From the NCBI GenBank assembly GCA_026874595.1, contig CM049317.1, positions 36,922,401-36,986,400 of the forward strand: a DNA stretch of 64,000 nt. Reading direction: 5' to 3'. Position numbers and translations under genes: made by a program. The notes below the pieces were generated by a model, which saw only the letters and a list, made by a program, of their open reading frames with translations, made no database searches and had not been told where the DNA came from. Source of the DNA: Sipunculus nudus. Taxonomy: Eukaryota; Annelida; Sipuncula; Golfingiida; Sipunculidae. Positions 14,288 through 26,818 of the stretch are shown piece after piece; within the stretch, counting starts at the first letter, position 1; each line of letters opens with the position of its first letter.

Positions 14288-14366
14288 TCTCTCTCTCTCC
14301 CCCTCTCTCTCTCTCTATTTATATTATATATATATATGTATATATATGTATATATATATATATATA
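14288..14366. repeat. (TC)n followed by (TA)n
   Basis: An interrupted TC tract passes into an interrupted TA tract and then a short TG run. The long leucine, serine and tyrosine peptide open across it is an artefact of the repeat. Confidence 0.9.
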
Positions 14367-14633
14367 TTTGTGTGTGCGCAGGTGTCTGTTTACGCGCATG
14401 TTATCTTTGAAGAAGGTACTAACTATAATTAGCCAATTAACTGAGTTTTTATGGCCCTTCGACCGGGTGGACTTCACACCTTTGCTAACAGTAAATTAAC
14501 ACCTAGAACCAGCTCAACCGGACCTCCCTGAGACTGTTGCAGGCCATGGCACAAATGGGATATTTGGCATTGCAAGAAATGTGTTAACAATATCAAGTTC
14601 TACTGAAATAAGTCATCACTACAGCGTTTGATC

Positions 14634-15252
14634 CATACATTTGTGACCAGTAAGCTTTATTATGGCAATGCCCCTTTGATAGGATTGCCATAAATGCTCA
14701 TACAGAGGCTTCAGATAGATCAAAACTGTGAACCTGGAATGCTGTGTGGAATTAGGTAAACGTGAACATGTCGCCTGTCTTGCAAGCCCTACATTGGCGG
14801 CCGCTATGTCAACGGATTAAAGTCGCTATGTCAGTGTTCCAGGCAAAATATAGCCTTGCTCGAATATATCTCTACGATCTGATCCAGTCTTATACACCTG
14901 AGCGCATTGAGCCAAGAGTTACTGTGTATTCCATCTAGAAGGTCCGCCCTAGTTTTGTAGGAACTCTCTCCCACTGGGGCTACGGCAAACTTATAATTTA
15001 TACACAATTAAAAATAAGCTTAAAACTTACCTGTCTTTTCAATATTTTGGCTGTTTATCGTATTATCTTTAGACTCATTCAGCACACTTGTGGTGACGCA
15101 TAATAGTTGCTCTTTTTTTACAGCAGGTTGTAATGGAAAACGTATGAGTAGTGATTTAATGCAGTTTTAATTTGTCAAGTTTTTTTTTTTTTGTAAAGCG
15201 TTATCGAGCACTTCATGCTTTCTAAAATTAAATATTATAATTATCATTATTA
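14634..15252 (+). pseudogene. 3' end of a CR1/L2-type LINE (RT C-terminus)
   Basis: Three frames of the plus strand together give the C-terminal part of a non-LTR reverse transcriptase. First comes FVTSKL.YGNA.LIGLP at about 14640-14693. It is followed by LHW.PLCQRIK and an open run to YTPERIEPR at about 14777-14917. After that come NSLPLGLR and NKLKTYL at about 14955-15045. Stops and frameshifts separate the blocks. In this family the order DYGNALL, LHWLPV..RI, LWNSLP and LKT.LF is diagnostic. The sequence continues into TGTAAAGCG at about 15194 and an ATTATTAT-rich end, which resembles the L2/CR1 3' tail. It is 5' truncated, as is usual for LINEs. No promoter or target duplication was identified. 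Confidence 0.75.
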
Positions 15253-15493
15253 TGAAAGAATGCAATTTAATTGAGGTATTTCCTACGCAGTGATTATATT
15301 TAAATTAACTAAAACAGCAATGCAGGCTGCACGTATTTCGTCGTGGATCATTATGTCTCCATCCCACCCAAACCCCCCCCCCCCCCTTCCTTACTTGGGA
15401 GAAATGTTGTTTTCGGTGCCATCGACTGTCGTCCATCCGCGTTGTACGTCGTCGTCGTCAGTCGTTCTCGTCGTCTGTATTATATCTGGGAAC

Positions 15494-16030
15494 GCGATAA
15501 CTTTTGAACGGCTTCCTATTTCCCTCCAAAATGTGAAACACTCATTGTTCCTACCCTATTTCGTACACATTCGAATACTGGTGACCGTGATCTTCAAGGT
15601 CAAATCTGCGGGAATGAATTTTTGTTGTACCCCCCATAACTTTCAAAGGGCTCCACATTTTGTCCTAACATTTGGTACACAAATTATTTCTTACCAAGTT
15701 CGTGGCCGAGTTCGAAAACCGGTGACTTTGACCAGGATCTTCAGGTCTAATCAGCCGAATTATAATAATTGTCTTGTGAACGCGATAACTTTTGAAGGGC
15801 AGCATATTTTCCTTCAAAATTTCTAACACTCATTTTTCCTACCAAAATCTAGGACAGGTTTGAAATCGGATGACCTTTGCCTTCATCTTCAAGGTCAAAT
15901 ATATGCAATCCTAGGGTTATTGTCAGCCCGATATCTTAAGAAGAACTGAAGATTTGTTCTTCTCATTTGACACACCAGTTCTCGAAAAGCGGTGAACTTA
16001 ACCTTAATCTTTAAGGTCAACTCTTCTGAA
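15494..16030 (+). repeat. 145 bp tandem array, about four diverged units
   Basis: Units start near 15494, 15640, 15783 and 15930 with variants of GATAACTTTTGAA. Each continues through an ACACTCATT.TTCCTACC block to a GGTGACCTTGA...CTTCAAGGTCAA end. Divergence between units is high. A 178-residue open frame spans the array in the plus strand, but it follows the repeat and resembles no protein family. Each unit end holds a TCAAGGTCA-like half-site; see findings. Confidence 0.75.
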
Positions 16031-16301
16031 AGCTAGATTCATTGTTTTGCGATAATGCTTATTTTACCTCCAATGTTTTGGGATGGCCCATAGGGGGAGA
16101 CATATATCTATTTTTACGCTGCAAAAACAAAGCCATTCTGGTCGTGAATCTGCTTTGAAGATGGAAAAGACATATTCATTAAATGTAGGTGTGGTGCACA
16201 TGGAATAGTTAATTAAAAAGGCATGATGGAATTATGATCTATGATCACAGAACTTCATGCTGTTATGGTTATGGGTTCTCTCCTGGAGCTATCGGTGATC
16301 T

Positions 16302-16338
16302 TTATTATTATTATTATTACTATTATTATTATTATTAT
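16302..16338. repeat. (ATT)n microsatellite
   Basis: ATT repeats with one interruption (ATTACTATT). Confidence 0.9.
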
Positions 16339-16500
16339 CTTGTATGGCATTGACCTGTTTGACACAAATATGCTGCCTGTTCGGTGTGTGTCGTGTGGGA
16401 TTAAAAAAAAAATAATGGAGTTGGTATTGGAAAACCTAGTTTATACAGTGCATTAACAAGTAAGTTTATATTAATTTGGAAACATCGAATCATAAAGTGT

Positions 16501-17160
16501 TGTCAGAGATACGGAGGTAAAGTTGTATGTTGTTGCTGTCATCCGGATTGTTTACATCAGTGCCGAGGAGGCTGGTGGATTATTCAATAGTATTTTGTTT
16601 ATCATGTAAGCAAATGGACATACTCTACTATGATTATTTATAATTAGATGACAGAAGGTTCTGGAGAATTCATGCAATGTGTAATTTCTAATACGTAAGT
16701 CCAGAAGGTAAAAATCCCGAAGGTGCCAGTCTTGAGAAGAAAGAAAGACCTGATCTTTCTAGGGACTCTCAGAGTTTCGTCTACCCAGATATAAATAGGT
16801 CGATTAGTGGCCGGTTAGTTGGGGAATGAATTTGAAGGCCAGGTGAACCCGTGATTGGTCGTTTTATGTCAACGACAGATTAGACGGACACCGAGCGTTT
16901 TGTAGTTGTAAAATACCGCGAGGACATTATTAGTCTCGGAGACAGTATTATTGTTACAACTGACCAGGGCGTTAGAAGATTACGTGATTTATACTTTGGT
17001 GAAGACGTTGTTATTGTGAGATTAGAGCCAGTCAACGACGGCGGTGGCAAATTGTTGTATGATACCTGAATAAACCTGTTTTTTTTTTCAATTCAGACGA
17101 GTGATATTTTGGACTTTTCCGAGTGAAAGAATATATGTCCACTGCGTGTGTGGTGTGACA
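16501..17160 (+). mobile_element. Possible solo LTR
   Basis: The 660 bp segment begins TGTCA and ends TGACA, the short inverted TG...CA termini of LTRs. In plus-strand order it carries a TATA-like ATATAAATAG at about 16790, a GC-richer stretch of about 250 bp, and AATAAA at about 17071 followed by a T run, as expected for U3-R-U5. No adjacent primer-binding site, gag or pol is present, so it would be a solo LTR. A 4-5 bp target duplication is not convincing (AGTGT against CTGTT), which keeps confidence low. A non-LTR promoter fragment is an alternative. Confidence 0.35.
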
Positions 17161-17422
17161 CTGTTTGTTACCGATGTTCATCGTTGTCTAAGACACAGTC
17201 AAGTTATATGGCCAATATAGGTATTTATTTGCTAATTTGGTTTCAGCAATTGTAACATCATCGCCATAATAGGCATGACCAACATTAAATTAAGACGCAA
17301 CTGAGAAAATTGCTTTATATAAACCTTCATGATAATTAGTAAACACTACTTATTTAGGCGCACTGGTTATTTCCCACCCACTCTTTCGTCAAACATCTCT
17401 CGGTATATATATTTATATGTAT

Positions 17423-17466
<44 letters not shown>

Positions 17467-18239
17467 ACCAAAATAATGATTACTTCTGTCTATTACATGT
17501 GAGTTTACAAAAATAATAAGAATGTCCATTGTGTACTCGCTTTGTTTCTTTTCACAGATAAAAAAAATGTTTCACTGAAAAAATTTTCTCAACATTAATA
17601 TAACATGACTAGTAAATGATTTACCTGTTTTATACAGACATCATACGTGGAATGAAACTTCATTTCGTCAGGGGAAACTAAATTGTCACATTTCAACCAA
17701 CTGTGAACTTTTATTCAGGAAACATATAAGGAGGTGTTTACAACGAGTATCATAAACAAACGGTTTTTTTTAACTGAAATTAACCATTATTATGACAGAC
17801 AAAAATGTTTCCGAGGAAACAACGAATACAATATGGGAACATTTCTGTTAGTGTCTTGTTAAACAACACTTACTGGGATAGATCAAGTTATTATTCTAAT
17901 AATAATTTAGACTGATAAGCACCTTACTTTTTGTGTGAATCTGATTTACCTTTTGTCAAAGAATTCTTGGAGTTTACATAATCCAAAACAATTATAATTA
18001 CGATACTCATCCCAAATTACTAACGCTGATTTTTTTAGCAACAATTATAACCAAATTGTGTATGACTTCCTAAATGTACAAACAAAATCTTGGCCTTTGG
18101 ACAGTAAAGAAGTACTTCTGGAGTGAAATGTAATGGTGTGCGACTTTCGAAATACCCTGTAAATGTAACAAAAAACTTTATCCGTCAAAACAATAACAAA
18201 TATACATTGAGCATTTGAAAGACGGTGTGGGTATTAAAG
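17161..18239. other. Unassigned AT-rich DNA with a (TA)n tract
   Basis: It contains an interrupted TA microsatellite at 17404-17461 and otherwise no recognisable feature. Confidence 0.6.
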
Positions 18240-18690
18240 ACTAGATGCGCCAGTGGAAAATCCACGGTCCTGTAAATAAATAGTTGTGTTATGAGATGGT
18301 CAGGACCGAATGTCGCATATTTTTACCCTCAGCATTTCGCAGGGACTTTTCATCACGTGGTTTACTTTCATGGTATTAAGATTACTTGTATAACAATTCT
18401 CCAGGAAAATCCATCCTCTAAGAAGTCAACAAAGATGGGAAATTTTGCTATTCAACAAATCACAAATCGAACTACGTTTTAACAAAGATATGACGCATAT
18501 ACAGAGTCTACAAATTATGAGTGAGACTTTTTCCCGATAAATAATATTGGTCCGACAACACGATTGCAGGATTGATGAAAAAAAGAGAAAGATATTTCGT
18601 GTAAATTGAGGCTTTGAGGAAATAACGAAAAACGGTGTTTTTAGTTGTCATTTAACTATAGTATTATACATGTAAAGGGGCACGTGCATG
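18240..18690 (+). repeat. Diverged direct repeat, copy 1
   Basis: It matches about 20940-21350 in the same orientation. Shared blocks include GGAAAATC.ACGGT.CT near the start, ggT.AGGAC.GAAT.T.GCATAT, GCAGG.ACT, ATGAGTGA, and the ending CGAAAAAC..TGTTTTT. No coding sequence was identified. The two copies lie about 2.7 kb apart. Confidence 0.6.
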
Positions 18691-20939
18691 TACGTTGTTG
18701 AAGTTAATTGTACGCAAAAAATGCAACTTATAGCTGCTGTCACGAGAGAACTGTGTCCAAGGTATTGTATTGCATTATCAAGTAGGAAGAATAACCAGTT
18801 GACTGTTTAAATTATTTATTGTTATCAATAAGGAGTATCAGGTTTAGGTATTAGCATAATAACTGTGGTAAGAGAGCACACTTGTCTCATTTAATGTTAA
18901 TTTCAGTACAGTATATTTCCGTCTGTTTAGCGGTCCCTTTATTAATGAGTGTTTGTTATACATTTTAAAAAAAGAAAACATGTTTAGTTTGGTTTTATCA
19001 GAATATTATCTCTGGAGGCGTGTCCATCTTAAAAGTTATGTTTTTTAAGGTCAGCATAAAAAACATGATGATTGGCCAGAAGACGGTCAGTACTTGTGAT
19101 GTCAGCGAGCATTTATAAGACGTGATCAAGAAGAAATACACTACAGTTGCCTGATCAGCGCGCCAGTATGATGCAGCTCGACGATGTCTCTAGTACGAGG
19201 CATTAGAGTCCGGACAGCTGAGTGATAATGTTTATAAGCGGAGATAGTTGCTGTCTGAGGAATGCAACGCTGATTACTCTGTAACGGACTTCAGAGCGCG
19301 TATCGTATTTTGCCGACGGACTGGTAATCTGGCGATTTATACCCGTTGTGGGCGCTTCGAGTAACAGACCGAGGACATTCTTTAAATGCGTAACTGTGGA
19401 AGCACAGGATGTCGCTGTGTGCAAGCCTATTCAGTTACCTACAGCGGGATGGACTGTTGGTGGTTGGAGCTCCGTGTATCTAAGTGGACTAAACGAAATG
19501 TGTACACAGGTAGAGCGATAAACGAGCAGAGCGGCTCAACATTCCGATGTCACGTATGCGCAATAGTCATATGTTTTGGAACAGTGTAAACAAGGGACTT
19601 ATCTGTGAAGTGTCATTAATGGACTCGATGGTTTTTCTGTGCTTATTAACGGATGTTTGTAATCATCAGTGCTTATATATATGGCGTACCTCTCCAAAGA
19701 AATGTGTCTTCTTTCTTTTATATATGGATTTGTTTTGTTAACTCCTGTCTTGTTGATCTTTTGGAGTGTACGTAGGTATGGCTTTCAGCCAGTTGGTTTG
19801 ACATTTAACAGAACCTTGTTGTCCACATCTTTACCTGTGAAAAATCTGCCAATGAGAAATGGCAGGCAGAGATAACTATATTTGAAATTATTAAATGTTT
19901 GCCTTTGTTGACTGTCATGGAGTAAGTAGGTCTGATCAAAAACTGACATCACTCCTAAATAAAAGGCAAACATCTTTTAGTGCAAGTGTGTTACAAAGAA
20001 ACAATTTCATAGTCTATAAGCACATTAACGACAAAGGCTACGTACTGGTTTTACTATACATTTATAGATGGCTAGGGTAAACCATATGGGCAATCAGTTA
20101 TATATTGGAGAATCAGAATTACCATCAGATTAATTTTAAACAAAATCATTATGACAAAATATGTTTTTTTTTTCATGTGTTGAAACCGCCCGTTCGAAAC
20201 CGCATTCCTTCTGTCACATCGGCCAGGTGAAACCGGATTTGAAGCCCGATTGTATTTACTTATGTAAACTGAACACATGCCTGATAAGAAGATTATGGGG
20301 AGGTTTTAGACTCTGACGGCAGAACCTGTTTGTTATTAGAATTCCCGTCGGTTTAAAGATGTACTTGTAGTCTGTTTCCAATAACCCTGAACATTGCAGA
20401 TCCGAAAAGAAATTATGTTTGCCAAACCCCTACCCCGAACTGTGTTTCACTTGTGAAACAACAATTCGTTCATTGAACACATCTAATTGCCGAACATGAT
20501 GGAAATATACTTATTAACATATATAAACCCATATAAATGTATGTCAAATGGCCTAATTCAACAAAACTAAGTGACTCATTACTCCGTTAAGAGGGTAGCA
20601 TAGCGAAGCTTAAATTTACGGCTTATTTAATTTGAGTAGGGCAGAGCATGTTTACTAGTCATAGTGCTAACGGGCTAAATAGCTCCAAATAGCCCTGCTG
20701 CTACCTGAAAAAAGCGTGAAGGAAGAGAAATAGGGGCACCTATGGGAGTAATATTTAAATAATTGATTATGCAGCTCAATAGGAAGTACACCCGCAAAAG
20801 AATACAATCTTGTCCTAGAAGATACAAGTGTTTATAGACGATAAGTGTACAGAATTTTGCCACCCTTCTTGTAACAACCGTTCCCAGTCAAATCAGATAC
20901 TACACCATTGTGTATGACAAAAACTGCTTAATCGATAAT
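18691..20939. other. Unassigned DNA between direct repeats
   Basis: Only overlapping short open frames of 60-70 residues on both strands around 19200-20280. They are unrelated to any family I know and have no consistent codon structure. Around 19100-19560 the composition is nearer to balanced GC, but I see no exon-like splice context. Confidence 0.5.
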
Positions 20940-21350
20940 TGTATAGACCAAGTGTACCCTTGGAAAATCAACGGTTCTATATGATAAATATTTTTATTTT
21001 GAACTGGTAAGGACTGAATTTTGCATATTGTAATCATGTACTTTTTGCAGGAACTATTGTTCATGATATAAAGATCAGCAAAGAATGTCAAATTATACTA
21101 TTTAAAAAATCTAATGGGGATGTGGACGCGAGGTATATATAGGATATGGGGATTTTTCGAACGATAAAAAAAAAAACATGTGATAGTGATTGTATATATA
21201 TAAGCCATCTATACTGTGAAAATAATGAGTGACTGTATTTAGAACAGTGAAAGATAATTTGCATTAATTGAGGGTCAAAGGACATCACGAAAAACAATGT
21301 TTTTGTGTTGTAGGCAATTATGGAAATCTTAGGCAATACAAATACATGTC
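20940..21350 (+). repeat. Diverged direct repeat, copy 2
   Basis: Counterpart of 18240-18690; the same landmark blocks occur in the same order. It has small indels and an A-rich tract at about 21166-21177. Confidence 0.6.
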
Positions 21351-24300
21351 ATTGAACCCTCTTGCACGCGAAAATATTACTAAAAACAACCGGGCTTAGG
21401 CAGGCCAAAGCAAAAAGAAGCTAACAGTATTAAATGCTTGGTCTGAGCTCGTTCGTTGCGTTGTGTTAAAGGAAATAACGTAAAAACGTAAAATCTATTC
21501 TAGAAAAAATGAAGAGGGTTAACGTGAAACCGTTTGAAGAATCCAGTAAATTATGTAGGTAATCCTGTTTTAATCATCACCAGTTTAAATACTGGGTGTT
21601 CAGCTTACACTTACTGAAACGTTGAGAGTATTATCGACTCACATAACTGGGAGAATTCAAATATTTCGAACTGAATATTGTTTATCTTATTAAAACAATC
21701 AAATGCATATGTACTCAACATCAGAAAGAATTTCCAGACCCATTTAAAACATGTGTGAAGGAAAATGTATGACAATGGTTCACTTCCCATTGCCAAATAT
21801 AAATCAGCCATTTTCATCCAATTCGCTCATTTTAATGTTACTTAATGTTCCTTTCATTTTTGACAGAAAACAATTAGTACATATTGGTTCCTCTTAATTA
21901 AATATTATTCGAGTACACAGAACATATTACCTCCGTATGTATCATTTTATTCACAGGAGAGCCGTGTATGATTAAAGCTTTAAGTATTTTAAAAAGTCGT
22001 ATACGAAATGGTATACAGCACAAAGTATTTCCTCTTACAGACGTCCAGGAACAAGCCCATTTCAGGAGATGAGTCGCTTGTTTCAACAACATGATTGTGG
22101 ACAAAGATGTGCCCATTTAGCTAAGGAAAAATGCAGCTCAGTTGTGAATAAGAGCTCGCTGGTGAAACGATGGTATCAGACGTATTTTTATCGTACAAAT
22201 CCTAACAGGTAATGATATTATATCACATGTTCATAAATATTAAAACATATAAAACATGTTCACGTATTAAAATATATATAACAATTCGGATTAAAGGTGG
22301 AGTTTTAACTTTGCCTGATAACAATTTTACGTGATCGGTAGGATATAAAAAGATATGCATTTACATGTTATTCTAGATTACTAAGCGGCCACTCAGACGC
22401 TACTTTTAATGCTCGGATTTCATTAAGAAAAGGTAAGATGTCCGCTTTTCTTATAAAGACCTGATCCACTGCTGGTGACATCAAGCAACAAATAATAGTC
22501 GCATCAAACAATACTGGTAGTGTCGTGGGTAAATACTGGTAGTATTGTGGGTTTTAAACGTATGCTTTCAGATGTTGCCCTCACAATATGGATGATCAAT
22601 GGAACTCTAAAACAACACATAATCGTTAAGAATATTGTATAATGGGCGTCTAGAAGAAAATTCATGGATTCGTTAATGTAACCTTTAGAATATTTTTGGA
22701 TATAGATCCATTGGAAAAAAAGTATGCCATGCTCTTTGGTTGATACAGAGGTTGTTCATAAACGTGTGCAAAATTTTATGAAGCTGTGAGGTTACTTTAA
22801 ATATGTAGTTTTGAATTTCACAAACTATGAATCAAAGCCCTTTTTTTAGTTCTTTGTTCAATTACAAAGAAAAAAAATATTTTCATGTAATTTTTTAGTC
22901 AAAATACCATACACGACCTGTTGTATCAATAAGATGATTTGGAATATCCTGCAACAAGATTTGTTTAAGGCTGGTCAACACATTAATTTGGAAACCACAC
23001 ATATTGTGGATTTTCTAATCGGTCTGGCAAAGCATGATATACCAGAAATCAATGTGATAACTGGATCTATACAAGAAACATCGACATGTTCTCTGCAAAT
23101 CATTTGTTGCACTCCCAAACTAGCATACATGGTTATAAGTTTCAACCATTAAAATCATTAACATTCCTTAAATCTTTATTGATTTAACATAACACCAGAA
23201 TCTATGCTTTTTCAATACATTCCGCATGCGTTTGAACTTTTAGAACTTTTTTCTCATTTTAATTTATTAGATTATAAATACACTGACATTCACTTGAAGA
23301 GGTCCTATACCATGCCATGCGATTGTTGAATCCAGGGTCTTCGATCAGAGTGGTTTCCTCCAGAGATTCATTTCTTTCCTTCGGCGTATAATCCAAAATG
23401 CATCAGATGGTTATTAAACACTATAGCCTATACCGTGACTAGAGGATTTTATGGGTTGTTTGAATACTTTGGGAAGTTCACAAATTCCTATATAAAATTA
23501 TTTTTTTTTGGTACAATGGAAAAATGAAATTCATCTTAATGGGAAATAAACATATGCATTAATTATCGATATTTTATTTTAAGGTCAATTTACATTTAAA
23601 GTGCGGAGAGGCATTGTATAAAGCTTATATTTACTCTTATAAAAACGGCTTACTATATAAGGATAAATCACCAGCGTGATTCAAAGGGGTTATATGGATT
23701 ATAACAGTAAAGATTTGTTTATAAAAAAATAAAGCTAGGAACAAAGTTAATATCATATCGATTTTTTTTAAATTGACATGTTGAGAAACTGTAATAGCCA
23801 TATCAGTAATAGCAATATCATCATAGCCTCCTATGATGAAGAAAAAGGGTAAACCTAGTATTTACAAAATCCCTTTAAGGGGTCATGCGTGACCAGAAAA
23901 AAATGCAGGGCTCATACACTGACAATTATTCGTAACAGTATTATCGGTCGATGACAGAATTGTCAGTTTATGTTTTCTTGTGACTCGGGTAATGTTCTTG
24001 CACAGGTATCATCAGGGACTAACTGGTATCAGCGGCTGTTTTAAAATATCCTTCAGATATGTATAAATTAAAGGCATAACTTAGGTGAGTGAAATCGATG
24101 ATAAATGAGCGAACCTTACTCAGTATACTGCACTATAGTGCCTTAGTTGCAAAGCATCCTGTGTGATAGAAATCACTAAAAGAACAAAGTAAGCAGGAAA
24201 AATTCCGTTTCCTGTATTGCACTGAAATTTGTTTCATTTATCAATACAAGAAAAGTTGGTCGCCGATGATTTCAACATTGTTTCTCTCCTTCATTCATGT

Positions 24301-24733
24301 TATGTGACACGTTTTATATGCAAGACCTAGACGTATTTGGTTTTGTTTATATTGATAAACAATTAGATTTAAGGATATACTTTCACATAAGTCTGAAATC
24401 ATTTTTGTTTGCATATAAGCCATTGAGTCCATAAAAAAGAACAATCACATAGCATTCATTAATATCGAGGAACGTGCGTCATGTAGCTGTTTATCATCTA
24501 GCAATTTCTAGCATTTGCGTGCTTGTACTGAAATTAAAAAAAAAATGGCCGGGTATTAAGGGGGTGGTCTCACGTGAAGCATATCTGAAATGAAAAAAAA
24601 AATCCTGTCGGAAGCAAGGTATGTGAGTCTGCCTTGATTTCAACAGAGATTACTGATATTACATTTAATAAGTATCACAATTACTTGTGGGAGGGGCAAC
24701 AATTAATTCGTTTGTAAACAAAATTATTTTAAG
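21351..24733. other. Unassigned AT-rich DNA
   Basis: No gene, tandem array or transposon end was recognised on either strand over this 3.4 kb. Confidence 0.5.

Positions 24734-24792
<59 letters not shown>
24734..24792. repeat. (CA)n-(TA)n compound microsatellite
   Basis: About nine CA dinucleotides run into about twenty TA dinucleotides. Such tracts can form Z-DNA or cruciform DNA. Confidence 0.9.
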
Positions 24793-24795
<3 letters not shown>

Positions 24796-25426
24796 TTAGT
24801 TCTGAACCTGTGATGTCGCCCTGCAAATGTTTCAGTGTACCTCTAGAAAGCGACTTTACAGAATAGTTGTGTTTTATGAACCACATCTTGTTTGTATCCA
24901 AGGAGACATTCATCGTCGACTTGGGCAACTATATCAAGCCAAACAAATGAGTTTACTTTCATTGGCAGAAATGAGGTATCAACGATACATTGCTTGAGCT
25001 GGAGCATATTTAGGTAAGAGAAACCTGTGAGCCCGGCCATACTCGTAGTTCACTGCCAAGAACAGTGGTGTCACCCACATAATCCGACCATAATAAGGCT
25101 ATTTATCATTTCAGAATATTCAGTCAAGAAAAAAACTACTGAAAAAACATTACCTGGTTCTTATTTGACAATTATATGGAATCAACGAGGGGAAAACGGA
25201 CTGCCTTATGTTTTGATGAGAAGCTGACCATGCTTTAATGGTACGTCTATAATGCCAAACTTGCCGTCAAACACTGCCATTAACTCCATTGCCGATAAAA
25301 AAAGAAGAGTAGAAAGAAACCTGTTGAAAACTAAATTAGGTCACCAGATATATCTAAACCAACGAAACGTAAACGCATGCGAACAGCAGCCGACGAGAAG
25401 CTGGAGATTAAACACATTCACTAAAT
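24793..25426. other. Unassigned DNA
   Basis: No supported feature. The open frames present are short and overlap on opposite strands. Confidence 0.5.
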
Positions 25427-25472
25427 CCCCCCCCCCCCCCCCCCATGCCTCCTGCATGTGGGGGGGGGGGGG
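25427..25472. repeat. C18 / G13 inverted homopolymer hairpin
   Basis: A run of 18 C (25427-25444) is followed by ATGC, the loop CTCCT, GCAT, GT and 13 G (25460-25472). The two halves are self-complementary, giving a stem of up to about 17 bp almost entirely of C-G pairs. The G run could alternatively join a quadruplex. Confidence 0.85.
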
Positions 25473-26765
25473 ATCACTATTGTGGGATGCTCCCAAACCC
25501 CTGTATGCATTCTCATTCGGCCCATATTCTCAGGTTGCAAACGTGATTTTACACTTGTGACTATTCCGTGGCGATGTTCCTGAATCTGGATCATGTGAGG
25601 GATCAATACCAAAATTACCTAAATGGCCCGCAAATTTCATGCAACTCAGTCTATGATTTCGTGAGTAAAAATTTACAGAAACGCACGAACTTGGATGCCC
25701 ATTGTTAGATGCTATTTGTTATTGGAACTCACCCATGAACGAGAGCACACGTTTAAAAAAAGCTCTGGGAACAATGAAATTCCATTGCTGAAGTTCTCCC
25801 TAACCCATAAATTCTCGGCGCCGGACCATGACCTGAACAGATACTATTGGCACTCTTGAGTGACGCGTAGGAGGCTTGCCGTATTGGCATTCACTTAAAG
25901 TTGCCCATTCACCTAACATTGGAAAAAAATAATTTATGTAATTTCTGTCTTGTAATTTCTGGTGTGTATATTACTGTTCTGAGGAAAATTCTGGTTATGA
26001 AAAGTTCTTATCATGCCTCCGTGAAGGATGGTTGAACTATATTTATCAACGTGTTTGTAAACACAGCTTCGTTGACAAACGGTTAACACCTGTAACCTAA
26101 GGTGGAAGGCTGCATATATGCAAAGGTAACTTGTTGCAAAACACCATTTGCAAAGCTCTGGCGTATCTCGTTGCCGTCAGAAGCCCTTGTGTTTAGAGTG
26201 TTTAGGCGCCCCCCCCCCACATAATATAAAGACGTTGACATAAACAAAACAAGCAGCCTGTGTGCGGTGATACCCACATTTTTAGGGCTATTTTTGTAAA
26301 AGCTCCAAGGAATTACCTTTAGTTAATAATGGTTAGATAGGTGATTGGGCCGCTTTAATGTTTTGCCTATGTTACGTTCGGACATAGGAAACTATATATG
26401 TGTGCATATTCTTTGATGTAGCTTCTGAATAGAACCGATTTTGTCTTGCCCCATTCCCGAAAGTCCCTGAAAAATTTCTAAGTTGTGAACAAACACCCAC
26501 ACAAATACACATTTTTAAATTGTCAAAAAAATATGGCCAGGAACAGCCAGGTTGCAGTATTAGCACACGACACATTAAAAAAAATCGCAAAAAAAAGGGA
26601 ATATTTATACGTTAGTGTTATTCACCTTTGTTAAAACAGACATATATAGACCAACATGCATTATTTTCTGTCATTTATGTATATCTTATAGGTTTTATTT
26701 TTTTTAGATTTGTATTGCGCACTCTTTTACCGGAAATAGGTAAAGGATCGATTCACTGCATTACA

Positions 26766-26766
<1 letters not shown>
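25473..26766. other. Unassigned DNA
   Basis: Nothing recognisable apart from a run of nine C at about 26210 and short A runs. Confidence 0.5.

Positions 26767-26818
<52 letters not shown>
26767..26818. repeat. (TA)n-(TG)n microsatellite
   Basis: A short TA tract is followed by about twenty TG dinucleotides. Confidence 0.9.

Noticed and set aside
15290-15826. 178-residue plus-strand open frame
   Set aside because: It lies across the C-run and the 145 bp tandem array, has no domain, and parts of it repeat only because the DNA repeats.
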